Source of the DNA: Gaiellasilicea sp963794385 | GTDB lineage: Bacteria; Actinomycetota; Thermoleophilia; Gaiellales; Gaiellaceae | Reading direction: 5' to 3' | DNA: 64,000 bases | Assembly: GCA_963794385.1 (NCBI GenBank) | Contig: CAWCDT010000004.1 | Span: 1-64,000, forward strand | Shown here: positions 24,278-33,966 of the stretch, one piece after another | Position numbering within the stretch: position 1 is the stretch's first letter | How the letters are laid out: each line of letters starts with the position of its first letter | Notes under the pieces: model-generated | What the model was told of the DNA's origin: nothing | Databases searched by the model: none | The model's input: only the letters and a program-made list of their open reading frames with translations | Translations under genes and position numbers: made by a program

Positions 24278-27200
24278 GTGCATCTGCGCTCTCTCCGCCT
24301 GCGCGGGTTCAAGTCGTTCCCGGAGGCTCTCGAGCTGAAGCTGGAGCCCGGAGTGGCGGTCGTCGTCGGGCCGAACGGCTCCGGCAAGTCGAACGTCGCC
24401 GACGCGATCGTCTGGGCGGCCGGCTCGTTGACGCCGTCCGAGCTGCGCGCCGAGAAGCCCGACGACGTCCTCTTCAACGGCGCCGAGGGACGGACGCCCG
24501 CCGACAGCTGCGAGGTCGAGCTCGTCTTCGACAACGAGGACGGCGGCTTCGGCGAGCTCGACTTCTCCGAGGTCTCGATCGCACGGCGTCTGCACCGCGG
24601 CGGCGAGGGGCAGTACCTCGTCAACCGCGCTCATGTGCGCCGCACCGACCTCGTCGAGCTGCTCGCCGACGTCGGCCTGAGCGGCTCGATGCACTCGATC
24701 GTCAGCCAGGGCAAGGTCGAAGCGGTGCTCGCGTCCAAGCCCGAGGAGCGGCGTGAGCTCGTCGAGGAGGCGGCCGGGCTCGGCAAGTTCAAGCGCCGCA
24801 AGCACCGCGCCGAGCTGAAGCTCGCCCGTGTCGGGATCCAGGTGGAGCGCGCCCGCGACGTCGAGGCGGAGGTGCGAAAGCGGCTGCGCCCGCTCGCCCT
24901 CCAGGCGACCGCGGCCGAACGGGCCGAGAAGCTCGCGCGCGAGATCGCGGCCCTGCGCGCGCGGATCGCGGAGCTCGACCTCCGCGACGCCGCTGCTCGC
25001 CGCGACACTGCGGAGGAACGGAAGACGGCGGCCGGCCTCGCGCGGCGGCGCGCGCAGGAGAAGCTCACCGCGCTGCTCGCCGAGCGGCACGCCGCGGAGG
25101 AGGAGCTCGCCGACGCCGCCGGCCGGCGCGAGGCGGCCGTGAAGGCGCTCTACCGCCTCCAGGGCGCCAGCGAGCGGATCGCTCTGCGGCAGGAGGGGGC
25201 GGAGAGCCAGCTCGTCGCGCTGCGCGCCGATCTCTCCGCCGCCGACGCGGCCGCGCGCGAGGTCACAGACGAGCCCAGGCGCGAGCTCGAGCGGGCCGCG
25301 ACCGATGCCACCGCTGCGGCGCGCAACGCGGCCGCCGCGAGCGGCGCTGCGGCCGAGCGGGCCCGCGCGGCCCAGGAACGACTGGCATCGCTCGAGCGCG
25401 CGACCGCAGCGCGCGCCGAGGAGCAGCTCGACGCGCTGCGGAGCGAGCGGCTGCAGATCGAGGCCCGCGTGGCCGAAGCGGCCGGTGGGCGGGAAGGAGC
25501 GACCGCCGCGCTCTACCGGCTCGGCTCGGTCCGGGAGCGGCTGGCGATGCGCGCCGAGTCGCTCTCGGCGCTTCGCGAGCGCGTCCAGATCGAGCTCGCC
25601 GAGGCGGAGGCGGCCGCGAGACGCCCGGGCCCGTCGCCGGCCGAGCTCGAGGCAGCCGCGAACGAGGCGACCGCGTCGGCCCGCGCGGCCGCGCACGCCC
25701 GCGACGACCTCGTTGAGCGGGCCACGCTCGCCAAGGAGCGTCTCGCCGCGCTCGAGCGCTCGCTCGCCGAGCGAGAGGGGATCCCGCCCGCGGCGCGCGC
25801 GCTGGCCGACGAGGGGGCGGAGCTGGCGCTCTCGTCGCTGGACGTCGAGCCGGGCGCGGAACGGGCCGTGGCTGCCGCGCTCGCGTGGCGGGCGTCGGCC
25901 GTCGTCGCCGAGGACGCTGCCGCGGGTCTCGCGCTGCTGCGGCGCGCCAAGGAGTCCGGGCTGGGCAGTCTCGCCGTGCTCGTAGGCAGGCGGCCGGCCG
26001 AGCGCGTCGCCGAACTGCCGGTCGTTCCACTCGACACTCTCCTCGCTGCGAATGTCCCGTCTGTCACGGACGAGGGCTTCGGCTACGACCCGCAGCGCGG
26101 CGAGCTCTGGTTCGCCGGCGAGGCGGCCGAGGCCGTCCTCCTCGAGCTGGAGTCGCGAAGACGGGCGCTCGAGGGCGAGATCGACGAGCTCGCAGCGCGG
26201 GCGAAAGCGGCCGAGACCGAAGCGACCGACGCCGCGTCGGCCGCCGAGCAGGCGGAGGCCGCCTACGCCCGGGTCGCACACCTGCGCACAACGGAGGACA
26301 GCGACCCAGAGCTGCTGCAGCGGATCTCCGCCGGGGCGGATCGGCTCGACGAGACGCTCCTGGCGGCCGTCGCAGTCGCGTCGCGGCTCGAGCAGCCACT
26401 GCGTGCTCGAGCGGACGCGGACACGGAGCGAGTGGGCGAGCTCGCCAGCGAGCTGGCGCGGATCGGCGGGCTCGAGCACGAGGCCCGCGCCGCGTCCACA
26501 CGTGCGAACGAGCGCGCTGCCGCCGCCGAGCTCGAGCGCGTCCGCCTGGGCGGCGAGGGCCAGATCCGGCTGCTCCACGTCGACGAGGCCGAGCGAGACC
26601 AGATCGAGCGTGACGCGCGCGAGCTCACCGACGAGGCCGAACGGCGGTCGAGAGCGGCCTCCGAGGCGGCAGACGCCGCTCGTGCGGCTGCCTCGGCACA
26701 AGGGGAGCGCCGCCGCGCGGCGCTCGACGCCGACCTCGTCCGGCGCGTGCTCGCCTGCGCCGAGCGGCTCGACGAAGCGCTCGGCCACGCCGCGACCGCC
26801 GCGGCGCGGTTCGACGCGCCGCTGCGCGCCCGCGTCGACGCGGGCGCGACCCGTACCGGCGAGCTCGGCGCGCGGCTCCGCGACCTCGGCGCCGCGGAAG
26901 TCGAGCTGCGGCAGGGAGCCGAAGACGCTGCTCAGCGCGCCACCGGGATCGAGATCGAGCTGACGCGGATCGAGGCAGAGGCGGCCGACGCGCGCCGCCG
27001 GCTCGAGGATGCGGCCGCGGAGCCTGCCGAGGGCGACGATCGGGACGAGCTCGCCGCTCGGGCCGAGCGGCTGGAGCAGCGCCGGATCCAGCTCGGCCAG
27101 GTCAACCCGCTGGCGCAGGAGGAGTACGAGGCGGAGAAGGAGCGGCTCGCCGAGCTCGCGACCCAGCGTGAGGATCTCGAACACAGCCTCGAGGAGCTTG

Positions 27201-27715
27201 CGCGCCTGCGCGACGAGCTCGCCGAAACGGTCGAGCGCCGCTTCGCGGACACCTACCACGCGGTCGCCGAGCACTTCGCGGAGGTCGCCGCGACGCTCTT
27301 TCCCGGCGGCGAGGGGCGTCTCCGCCTCGTCGAGCCCGACGAGGACGGCGGCGAGAGCGGGGTGGAGGTGGAGCTGCGCCCGGCCGGCAAGAAGATCACG
27401 CGGCTCGGGATGCTCTCGGGGGGCGAGAAGGCGCTCGGGGCGATCTCGTTCCTGTTCGCGCTCTTCCTCGCGAAGCCGTGCCCGTTCTACCTGCTCGACG
27501 AGGTCGAGGCGGCGCTCGACGATGCCAACATCGGCCGCTTCGTCGAATTGCTGCGCCGCTACGCGGACCGGGCCCAGTTCGTCGTGATCACACACCAGAA
27601 GCGGACGATGGAGGCGGCCGACGTGCTCTACGGCGTCACCATGGGCGCCGACGGCGTCAGCGAAGTCGTCTCGCGCCGCCTCCCGCGCGAGGAAGCGGTG
27701 GCGCTGGCGGGCTAA
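24278..27715 (+). CDS. smc: Chromosome segregation protein SMC
   Basis: A 1145-aa SMC ATPase. The N-terminal head starts HLRSLRLRGFKSFPEALELK with Walker A VVGPNGSGKSNVADAI; long coiled coils rich in Ala/Glu/Arg flank a hinge near residues 505-620; the C-terminal head has the signature LSGGEKALGAISFLFALF near 1047 and Walker B FYLLDEVEAALDDANI, then VITHQKRTMEAADVLYG. The coiled coil is notably Ala/Arg-rich and contains partially repeated blocks. Its partners scpA/scpB are not in this window. ftsY and ffh downstream match common gene order. Confidence 0.97.
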   Translation: MHLRSLRLRGFKSFPEALELKLEPGVAVVVGPNGSGKSNVADAIVWAAGSLTPSELRAEKPDDVLFNGAEGRTPADSCEVELVFDNEDGGFGELDFSEVSIARRLHRGGEGQYLVNRAHVRRTDLVELLADVGLSGSMHSIVSQGKVEAVLASKPEERRELVEEAAGLGKFKRRKHRAELKLARVGIQVERARDVEAEVRKRLRPLALQATAAERAEKLAREIAALRARIAELDLRDAAARRDTAEERKTAAGLARRRAQEKLTALLAERHAAEEELADAAGRREAAVKALYRLQGASERIALRQEGAESQLVALRADLSAADAAAREVTDEPRRELERAATDATAAARNAAAASGAAAERARAAQERLASLERATAARAEEQLDALRSERLQIEARVAEAAGGREGATAALYRLGSVRERLAMRAESLSALRERVQIELAEAEAAARRPGPSPAELEAAANEATASARAAAHARDDLVERATLAKERLAALERSLAEREGIPPAARALADEGAELALSSLDVEPGAERAVAAALAWRASAVVAEDAAAGLALLRRAKESGLGSLAVLVGRRPAERVAELPVVPLDTLLAANVPSVTDEGFGYDPQRGELWFAGEAAEAVLLELESRRRALEGEIDELAARAKAAETEATDAASAAEQAEAAYARVAHLRTTEDSDPELLQRISAGADRLDETLLAAVAVASRLEQPLRARADADTERVGELASELARIGGLEHEARAASTRANERAAAAELERVRLGGEGQIRLLHVDEAERDQIERDARELTDEAERRSRAASEAADAARAAASAQGERRRAALDADLVRRVLACAERLDEALGHAATAAARFDAPLRARVDAGATRTGELGARLRDLGAAEVELRQGAEDAAQRATGIEIELTRIEAEAADARRRLEDAAAEPAEGDDRDELAARAERLEQRRIQLGQVNPLAQEEYEAEKERLAELATQREDLEHSLEELARLRDELAETVERRFADTYHAVAEHFAEVAATLFPGGEGRLRLVEPDEDGGESGVEVELRPAGKKITRLGMLSGGEKALGAISFLFALFLAKPCPFYLLDEVEAALDDANIGRFVELLRRYADRAQFVVITHQKRTMEAADVLYGVTMGADGVSEVVSRRLPREEAVALAG

Positions 27716-27719
27716 GCCC

Positions 27720-28064
27720 TCAGTCGAACTCGTACTGCGCCGCCAGCCGCTTCGGCGCCTGGATCAGCCATGCGTCGATGAGCCGCTCGCGCACCTCGTC
27801 CTCGTCGATGTGCTCGAGCCAGATGAGGAGGAAAGCGGGCGAGGCCTCGAAGTGCGGCGTCAGCCGGTAGGCGTCCGGGTTCGACGCGACCAGCAGCGGC
27901 CGCTCCTCCCGGTCGCAGCGCGCCCACATCGCGCCTTCGTGGCGCGTGCTCAGGCCCGCGAACTTCTTCCCGCGGATCGCGAACGACGGTTTGCCCCAGG
28001 ACGTCGTCTCCTCGATCTCGGGCAGCTCACGCGCGAGCTCCGCCACGCGCTCCCAGGTCACCAT
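27720..28064 (-). CDS. MmcQ/YjbR family protein
   Basis: A 114-aa small YjbR/DUF419 fold: VTWERVAELARELPEIEETT, WGKPSFAIRGKKFAGLS, then LIWLEHIDEDEVRERLIDAW. Members are annotated as DNA-binding by fold only; no function is established here. ATG 28064 is chosen over GTG 28067 because TAGCCT (28076-28071, minus) then ends 6 nt upstream, the spacing seen throughout the window. It lies divergent to ftsY, and its stop is 4 nt from the smc stop. Confidence 0.85.
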   Translation of the reverse strand: MVTWERVAELARELPEIEETTSWGKPSFAIRGKKFAGLSTRHEGAMWARCDREERPLLVASNPDAYRLTPHFEASPAFLLIWLEHIDEDEVRERLIDAWLIQAPKRLAAQYEFD

Positions 28065-28070
28065 CACGTC

Positions 28071-28080
28071 AGGCTAACCT
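28071..28080. promoter_or_regulatory. Overlapping divergent -10 boxes (YjbR gene / ftsY)
   Basis: AGGCTAACCT holds TAGCCT on the minus strand (28076-28071) and TAACCT on the plus strand (28075-28080), sharing two bases. They lie 6 and 8 nt from their respective start codons (28064 and 28089). The two promoters cannot be occupied by polymerase at the same time. Confidence 0.5.
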
Positions 28081-28088
28081 CCGCGCCT

Positions 28089-29039
28089 ATGGCAAGAAGC
28101 TGGGCAGAGCTGCTGGGCGACGCGGAAGGGCCGCAGGAGACGGCCGAGCAGCAGCAGGGATTCTTCGGCCGGCTGCGCGACTCGCTCGGCAAGAGCCGGC
28201 GCGCGCTGACCGGGGAGCTCGCAGCCGCGACCTTCGATCCGGGGAACGACGAGGATTGGGAGCGCCTCGAGGAGGCGCTGATCCACGGCGACGTCGGCGT
28301 GCGCGCGACCGCCGAGCTCGTACGAAGGCTGGAGGCGCGCAACGAGCTCGGCGACCTCGGTTCCGCGCTCGCGGAGGAGATCGCCGAGATGCTTGGCGAG
28401 CCCGGCACGCTCAACCTGCCCGACAGCCCGAGCGTGATCCTCGTCGTCGGCGTCAACGGCACCGGCAAGACGACGACGATCGGCAAGCTCGCCGAGAAGC
28501 TCCGCGAGCACGATCGCTCAGTCCTGCTCGGCGCAGCGGACACCTGGCGCGCCGCAGCCGAGGAGCAGCTCGAGATCTGGGCCGACCGGGCCCAGGCCGA
28601 CTTCGTCGGCGCTGCGCAGGGGGCCGATCCCGCCGCCGTGGCCTACGACGCCGTCGAGGCGGCGCGCGCGCGCGGCAAGGACGTCGCGATCGTCGACACC
28701 GCGGGCCGCCTGCACACGCAGTCGAACCTGATGGAGGAGCTGGCGAAGGTGCGGCGCGTGATCGAGGGCCGCCTCGAGGGCGCCCCGCACGAGACTCTCC
28801 TCGTCGTCGATGCCACGACCGGCCAGAACGGGCTCCAGCAGGCGCGCCTCTTCGGCGAGGCGGCCAACGTGACCGGCGTCGCGCTGACGAAGCTCGACGG
28901 CTCGGCGAAGGGCGGGATCGCCGTCGCGATCGCGTACGAGCTCGGCCTGCCGGTGAAGCTGATCGGCGTCGGCGAGGGCCTCGATGACCTGCGGCCGTTC
29001 GATCCGCAGGACTTCGCCAGGGCCCTCGTCTCGGGCTAG
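28089..29039 (+). CDS. ftsY: Signal recognition particle receptor FtsY
   Basis: SRP-receptor GTPase, 316 aa. A short acidic N-domain (LGDAEGPQETAEQQQGFF) replaces the long A domain of E. coli FtsY. NG domain: G1 GVNGTGKTTTIGKLAEKL near residue 120, G3 DTAGRLHTQSNLMEELAKV, G4 TKLDGSAKGG and GVGEGLDDLRPFD at the end. TAACCT ends 8 nt before the ATG. ffh lies 250 bp downstream beyond a small dodecin gene on the other strand. Confidence 0.96.
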   Translation: MARSWAELLGDAEGPQETAEQQQGFFGRLRDSLGKSRRALTGELAAATFDPGNDEDWERLEEALIHGDVGVRATAELVRRLEARNELGDLGSALAEEIAEMLGEPGTLNLPDSPSVILVVGVNGTGKTTTIGKLAEKLREHDRSVLLGAADTWRAAAEEQLEIWADRAQADFVGAAQGADPAAVAYDAVEAARARGKDVAIVDTAGRLHTQSNLMEELAKVRRVIEGRLEGAPHETLLVVDATTGQNGLQQARLFGEAANVTGVALTKLDGSAKGGIAVAIAYELGLPVKLIGVGEGLDDLRPFDPQDFARALVSG

Positions 29040-29242
29040 CGCTCGACCTCGAAGGCGATGTTCACGGTCGTCTTGAAGGTCGTGATCTTGTCGTCGGTGA
29101 CGTCGCAGCTCATCGAGACGACCTGGGCGCCGTGGATGCCCCGCAGAGTCTTCCCCGCCTCCGCCACCGCTACCTGAGCCGCCTCGGCGAAGCCGTCGGG
29201 CGAGTTGCCGATGACGGTGATCACCTTCGCGATGCTGGCCAT
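29036..29242 (-). CDS. Dodecin family flavin-binding protein
   Basis: A 68-aa dodecin: MASIAKVITVIGNSPDGF, then AAQVAVAEAGKTLRGIHGAQVVSM as the helix-strand, ending TVNIAFEVER. Dodecins assemble as 12-mers that store flavins, which fits a chromosome with its own riboflavin operon nearby but does not prove a link. A clear AAGGAGG lies 7 nt before the ATG (minus strand). The stop overlaps the ftsY stop region by 4 bases. Confidence 0.9.
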   Translation of the reverse strand: MASIAKVITVIGNSPDGFAEAAQVAVAEAGKTLRGIHGAQVVSMSCDVTDDKITTFKTTVNIAFEVER

Positions 29243-29287
29243 GCCGCCTCCTTCGGGTCGATTGGGCTGTATCTACACTGTCCGCCC

Positions 29288-30616
<1,329 letters not shown>

Positions 30617-30623
30617 GAACGCA

Positions 30624-30869
30624 GTGGCAGTACGCATGAGGCTGACGCGAGTCGGCTCGAAGAAGAACCCGATCTATCGCGTCGTCGTGGCCGACCAGCG
30701 CTCCCCGCGCGACGGCCGCTTCATCGAGATCGTCGGCCGCTACAACCCGCAGACCGAGCCGTCGACGATCGAGCTCGACGAGGCGAAGGTCAAGGACTGG
30801 CTGGGCAAGGGCGCGCAGCCCTCCGACGCGGTCGCGAAGCTGATCAAGGCCGCGGGCATCAGCTCCTAG
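30624..30869 (+). CDS. rpsP: 30S ribosomal protein S16
   Basis: An 81-aa S16: MAVRMRLTRVGSKKNPIYRV, then DGRFIEIVGRYNPQTEPS and WLGKGAQPSDAVAKLI. The start is GTG 30624 behind GGAGG (30609-30613), so it is translated from a leadered or polycistronic message. Its TAG stop overlaps the khpA GTG by one base. The order rpsP-khpA-rimM-trmD-rplS is classic. Confidence 0.97.
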   Translation: MAVRMRLTRVGSKKNPIYRVVVADQRSPRDGRFIEIVGRYNPQTEPSTIELDEAKVKDWLGKGAQPSDAVAKLIKAAGISS

Positions 30870-31099
30870 TGGCCGACCTCCTCGCGTGGCTCGCCCGCCA
30901 GCTGGTCGACAACCCAGACGCCGTCCGCGTCGAGCAGGTGGAGCGGGAGGACGCGACGGTGCTCGAGCTCTACGTCGCGCCCGAGGACCGCGGCAAGGTG
31001 ATCGGCCGCCAGGGCAGGCTCGCCCGTGCCCTGCGCACGATCGTGCGCGCAAGCGCCGCGCGCTCGCGCCGCCGCGTGATTCTGGACATTGTCGAGTGA
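30869..31099 (+). CDS. khpA: KH-domain RNA-binding protein KhpA
   Basis: A 76-aa single KH domain: the GxxG loop sits in KVIGRQGRLARALRTIVRA, and the end ASAARSRRRVILDIVE is typical of KhpA (YlqC). KhpA pairs with KhpB/Jag and affects cell division and small RNAs in Gram-positives. GTG start at 30869 overlaps the rpsP stop. rimM begins within or just after its end. Confidence 0.93.
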   Translation: MADLLAWLARQLVDNPDAVRVEQVEREDATVLELYVAPEDRGKVIGRQGRLARALRTIVRASAARSRRRVILDIVE

Positions 31100-31103
31100 C
31101 CTC

Positions 31104-31574
31104 GTGACGGTCGGGCGGGTGGGCCGGCCGCACGGCATCGACGGATCCTTTTTCGTCGAGGAGGCGAGCGAGTCTCCCGAGCGCTTCGTGCACGGGGCAA
31201 TACTGCTCGTCGACGGCAACCCCGCCGAGGTCGTCGTCTCGAAGCGGGGCGCCGGCGGTCGCCCGGTGATCAAGCTCGATCGCTCCGTTCCGCGCGGCGC
31301 GACGCTCGCCGTCCGTCGCGACGACCTTCCTGCGCCCGAGGAGGACGCCTACTACGTCTTCCAGCTCGTCGGCCTCGCGGTCGAAGAGGAGGGCGGCCGG
31401 GCGCTCGGCGTGGTCACGGATGTGGAGAACGCACCCGCGAACGATGCGCTCGTGCTCGACTCCGGCTTGCTGCTCCCGCTGGTCGAGTCCTGCGTGCTCG
31501 ACGTCGACCTCGCGGCCGGACGCGTCCTCGTCGCCCGTGGCTTCGCCGACGCCGAGTACCCTGAGCGGGCTTGA
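31104..31574 (+). CDS. rimM: Ribosome maturation factor RimM
   Basis: 16S processing factor, 156 aa from GTG 31104. The N-terminal RimM barrel begins VTVGRVGRPHGIDGSFFVEE; the C-terminal PRC-barrel has YYVFQLVGLAVEEEGG, then VLDSGLLLPLVESCVLDVDL. A TTG at 31089 would add five residues and overlap khpA; the GTG fits the family start better. The stop overlaps the trmD TTG start (TTGA). Confidence 0.94.
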   Translation: MTVGRVGRPHGIDGSFFVEEASESPERFVHGAILLVDGNPAEVVVSKRGAGGRPVIKLDRSVPRGATLAVRRDDLPAPEEDAYYVFQLVGLAVEEEGGRALGVVTDVENAPANDALVLDSGLLLPLVESCVLDVDLAAGRVLVARGFADAEYPERA

Positions 31575-32227
31575 GAATCGACATCTTCACCCAGGTTCCG
31601 CATGCGTTCGCGTGGCTGACCGAGCAGCGGCCGCTCGCCGCCGTGCTCGGCACCGAGCTCGAGCTGCGCCTTTTCAACTACCGCGACACGACACCCCTGC
31701 GCGCCGGTCAGGTCGACGACGAGCCCTACGGAGGCGGCGCGGGCATGGTGCTGCGGGTCGACGTGGTCGCTGCTGCGCTCGACAGGGTCTACGGCGAAGC
31801 TCCCGAGCAGCGTGTGATCGCGCTCACGCCGCAGGGCCGCCCGCTGACGCAGGCTGTGGTCGAGGAGCTCGCCTCCGAGCCCGCCCTGACGCTGCTCTCG
31901 TCGCGCTTCGAGGGGTTCGACGAGCGGATCGTCACGCACCTCTGCTCGGACGCGATCTCGATCGGCCCGTACGTCCTCTCCGGCGGCGAGCTCCCGGCGA
32001 TGGTCCTGCTCGACGCGGTCGCCCGGCGACTGCCCGGCGCGCTCGCGGAGGGCTCGGGCGAGCACGAGAGCTTCTCGGCCGAGCTCGACGGAGGGCTCGA
32101 GTACCCGCACTACACGCGTCCGTCCGAGTTCCGCGGCTGGCAGGTACCGGAGGTCCTGCTCTCGGGCGATCACGGCCGCATCGAGCAGTGGCGGCGCGAG
32201 CAGAGCCGAGAACGGACTGCGCTGTGA
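31571..32227 (+). CDS. trmD: tRNA (m1G37) methyltransferase TrmD
   Basis: A 218-aa SPOUT methyltransferase that methylates G37 to prevent frameshifting. The knot region holds RFEGFDERIV and IGPYVLSGGELPAMVLLDAV, and the N-terminal part has DEPYGGGAGMVLR. The end HYTRPSEFRGWQVPEVLLSGDH is the conserved C-terminal segment. The start is TTG 31571 overlapping rimM; the stop overlaps lepB by GTGA. Confidence 0.96.
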   Translation: MRIDIFTQVPHAFAWLTEQRPLAAVLGTELELRLFNYRDTTPLRAGQVDDEPYGGGAGMVLRVDVVAAALDRVYGEAPEQRVIALTPQGRPLTQAVVEELASEPALTLLSSRFEGFDERIVTHLCSDAISIGPYVLSGGELPAMVLLDAVARRLPGALAEGSGEHESFSAELDGGLEYPHYTRPSEFRGWQVPEVLLSGDHGRIEQWRREQSRERTAL

Positions 32228-32943
32228 GCGAGCGCGAGCCGGATCGCTTGGGCTGGCAAGAGCGCGAAGCGGCCGTCCAGCCCGAGCCGCGGCCGGAGCC
32301 CGAGCCGGAGCCGCCGCCGCGCGGTTTCTCGCACAACCCGGTCGACCGGCTCACGCGCAACCTGCCGCACGGCCTGCGCGTCACGATCGACTGGGTCGTG
32401 ACGATCGTGGGCGCGATCGCGATCGTGCTCGCGATCAAGGCGTTCGTGGTCAATCCGTACCGGATCCCGTCGTCCTCGATGGAGACGACGCTCCACTGCG
32501 CCAGGCCGGCAAACGGCTGCGAGGCGCGCTTCTCGGACCGGGTGCTCGCCAACCGCTTCATCTACCGCTTCCGCGATCCGGAGCGCGGCGAGATCGTCGT
32601 CTTCGAGACGCCGCCGGCCGCCCAGGCGCGTTGCGGCGCCGGCGGCACCTTCGTGAAGCGGCTGATCGGCCTTCCGGGGGAGCGGCTCGAGCTCCGCACC
32701 GAGCGCGGTCTGAGCTACGTCTACATCAACGGCAGGAAGCTGGACGAGCCCTACATCGGGCCGGGTCGCCGCGATTCCCGCGGCCCGGAGACGTTCCAGA
32801 TCCCGGAGGACCAGTACTTCATGATGGGCGACAACCGCTCCCAGTCCTGCGACTCCCGCGAGTGGGGATCGGTGCCGCGCGAGAACCTGATCGGCAAGGT
32901 CTTCGCCACCTATTGGCCGCCGAACCGCATCTCGATTCGCTGA
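32224..32943 (+). CDS. lepB: Signal peptidase I
   Basis: Membrane-anchored serine protease that removes signal peptides, 239 aa. An acidic Pro/Glu cytoplasmic tail (about 45 aa) is followed by a single membrane segment WVVTIVGAIAIVLAIKAFVV, box B IPSSSMETTL with the catalytic Ser, box D FVKRLIGLPGE with the catalytic Lys, and box E GDNRSQSCDSREWG. GTG 32224 overlaps trmD. Its first 17 bases are identical to those of ribH, giving both proteins the start SEREP. Confidence 0.95.
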   Translation: MSEREPDRLGWQEREAAVQPEPRPEPEPEPPPRGFSHNPVDRLTRNLPHGLRVTIDWVVTIVGAIAIVLAIKAFVVNPYRIPSSSMETTLHCARPANGCEARFSDRVLANRFIYRFRDPERGEIVVFETPPAAQARCGAGGTFVKRLIGLPGERLELRTERGLSYVYINGRKLDEPYIGPGRRDSRGPETFQIPEDQYFMMGDNRSQSCDSREWGSVPRENLIGKVFATYWPPNRISIR

Positions 32944-32988
32944 CTTTCCGCTACCATTGCCCGCCGGTCGATCGCGGCCCCCTTTGAC

Positions 32989-33567
32989 ATGAGCACGATC
33001 ATCGAGAGCATCGAGCAGCGTCAGCTGCGCAAGGACGTGCCCCGCTTCAAGGCGGGCGACACGGTGCGCGTCCACTTCCAGGTGATCGAGGGCCAACGCC
33101 GCCGCGTGCAGGTCTTCGAGGGGATCGTGATCAAGCGCCAGGGCTCCGGCGCCCGCGAGACGTTCACCGTCCGCAAGCAATCGTTCGGCGTCGGCGTCGA
33201 GCGCACCTTCCCGGTGCACTCGCCCAAGATCGAGAAGATCGAGGTCGCCGCGATCGGCGACGTCAACCGCGCGAAGCTCTATTACCTGCGCGAGAAGGTC
33301 GGCAAGAAGGCGCGCGTGCGCGAGCTGCGCCAGACGCCTGCCCAGCTCGCCGCTGCGAAGGCCGAGGCGGAGGCGCTGGCGGCCGCTCAGGCGGAGGCCG
33401 CAGAAGCTGAGGCCGCCGCCGAAGCTGCCGCTGCGGAGGCCGAGGAGGCTGCCGAGCCCGAGCCCGAGGCTGCGGCCTCGGTCGAGGAGGCCGCCGCCGA
33501 GGCCGACGCGGACGAGGCCCCGACGGACGCTCCGTCGGACGACGCGCCAGCTGACGAGAAGTCGTAG
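32989..33567 (+). CDS. rplS: 50S ribosomal protein L19 with acidic C-terminal tail
   Basis: The L19 core (1-115) has RFKAGDTVRVHFQVIEGQRRR, VFEGIVIKRQGSG, FGVGVERTFPVHSP and RAKLYYLREKVGKKARV. About 75 further residues of Ala/Glu-rich low-complexity sequence follow, ending PSDDAPADEKS; L19 is usually about 115 aa. The tail is highly acidic, unusual for a ribosomal protein. A TACCAT box at about 32951 and a short leader precede the ATG. The end overlaps a small lipoprotein gene in another frame. Confidence 0.95.
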   Translation: MSTIIESIEQRQLRKDVPRFKAGDTVRVHFQVIEGQRRRVQVFEGIVIKRQGSGARETFTVRKQSFGVGVERTFPVHSPKIEKIEVAAIGDVNRAKLYYLREKVGKKARVRELRQTPAQLAAAKAEAEALAAAQAEAAEAEAAAEAAAAEAEEAAEPEPEAAASVEEAAAEADADEAPTDAPSDDAPADEKS

Positions 33568-33883
33568 CGCCGCGGCGCTGACGGCGCTCGCGCTCGTCGT
33601 CGCAGGCTGCGCCGGCGAGGACGCGCAGCAGGAGGCCGCGCGCGAGGAGGTCCAGGCGCACGTCCGGTCGCTCGGGTCGTCGTCGGGCTACGACGCTGAG
33701 GACGTCCACTGCACGGACGCCGCTGGGATCTGGTTCCGGGAAGAAGAGACGAACGAGTTCACCTGCGCCGTCCGCCGACTCGATCGTGGCTGCGACTGGT
33801 TCGTCGTGCGGGTCGACCGCGTTCGGCGCCGGGCCACCGTGACGCTCGACCGCCGCGACGCAGGGTGCACGGTGGGCTTCTAG
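33551..33883 (+). CDS. Small lipoprotein of unknown function, possible CTG start
   Basis: A continuous frame of 110 codons begins at CTG 33551 inside the end of rplS. It reads as a clear lipoprotein: TRSRSAAALTALALVVAGC with lipobox VAGC, then a mostly polar domain with five further cysteines (after VH-C-T, FT-C-A, RG-C-D and AG-C-T) and YDAEDVHCTDAAGIWF. No ATG, GTG or TTG exists in this frame; either CTG is used or one base is wrong. The mature part might resemble DUF4333-type domains, but I cannot confirm this. rnhB follows after 83 nt. Confidence 0.6.
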   Translation: MTRSRSAAALTALALVVAGCAGEDAQQEAAREEVQAHVRSLGSSSGYDAEDVHCTDAAGIWFREEETNEFTCAVRRLDRGCDWFVVRVDRVRRRATVTLDRRDAGCTVGF

Positions 33884-33966
33884 ACCGGCCGGCGAATAGT
33901 GCAAAGAGCGTGACGATTCATCCACAGGGACGGATTCCGGCGGCAGCGCCCTCTATCCTCGACGTC

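Noticed and set aside
23900..27595. 1231-codon minus-strand frame opposite rnc and smc
   Set aside because: A GC-rich antisense shadow with low-complexity Arg/Leu composition; smc and rnc are clearly coding on the plus strand.
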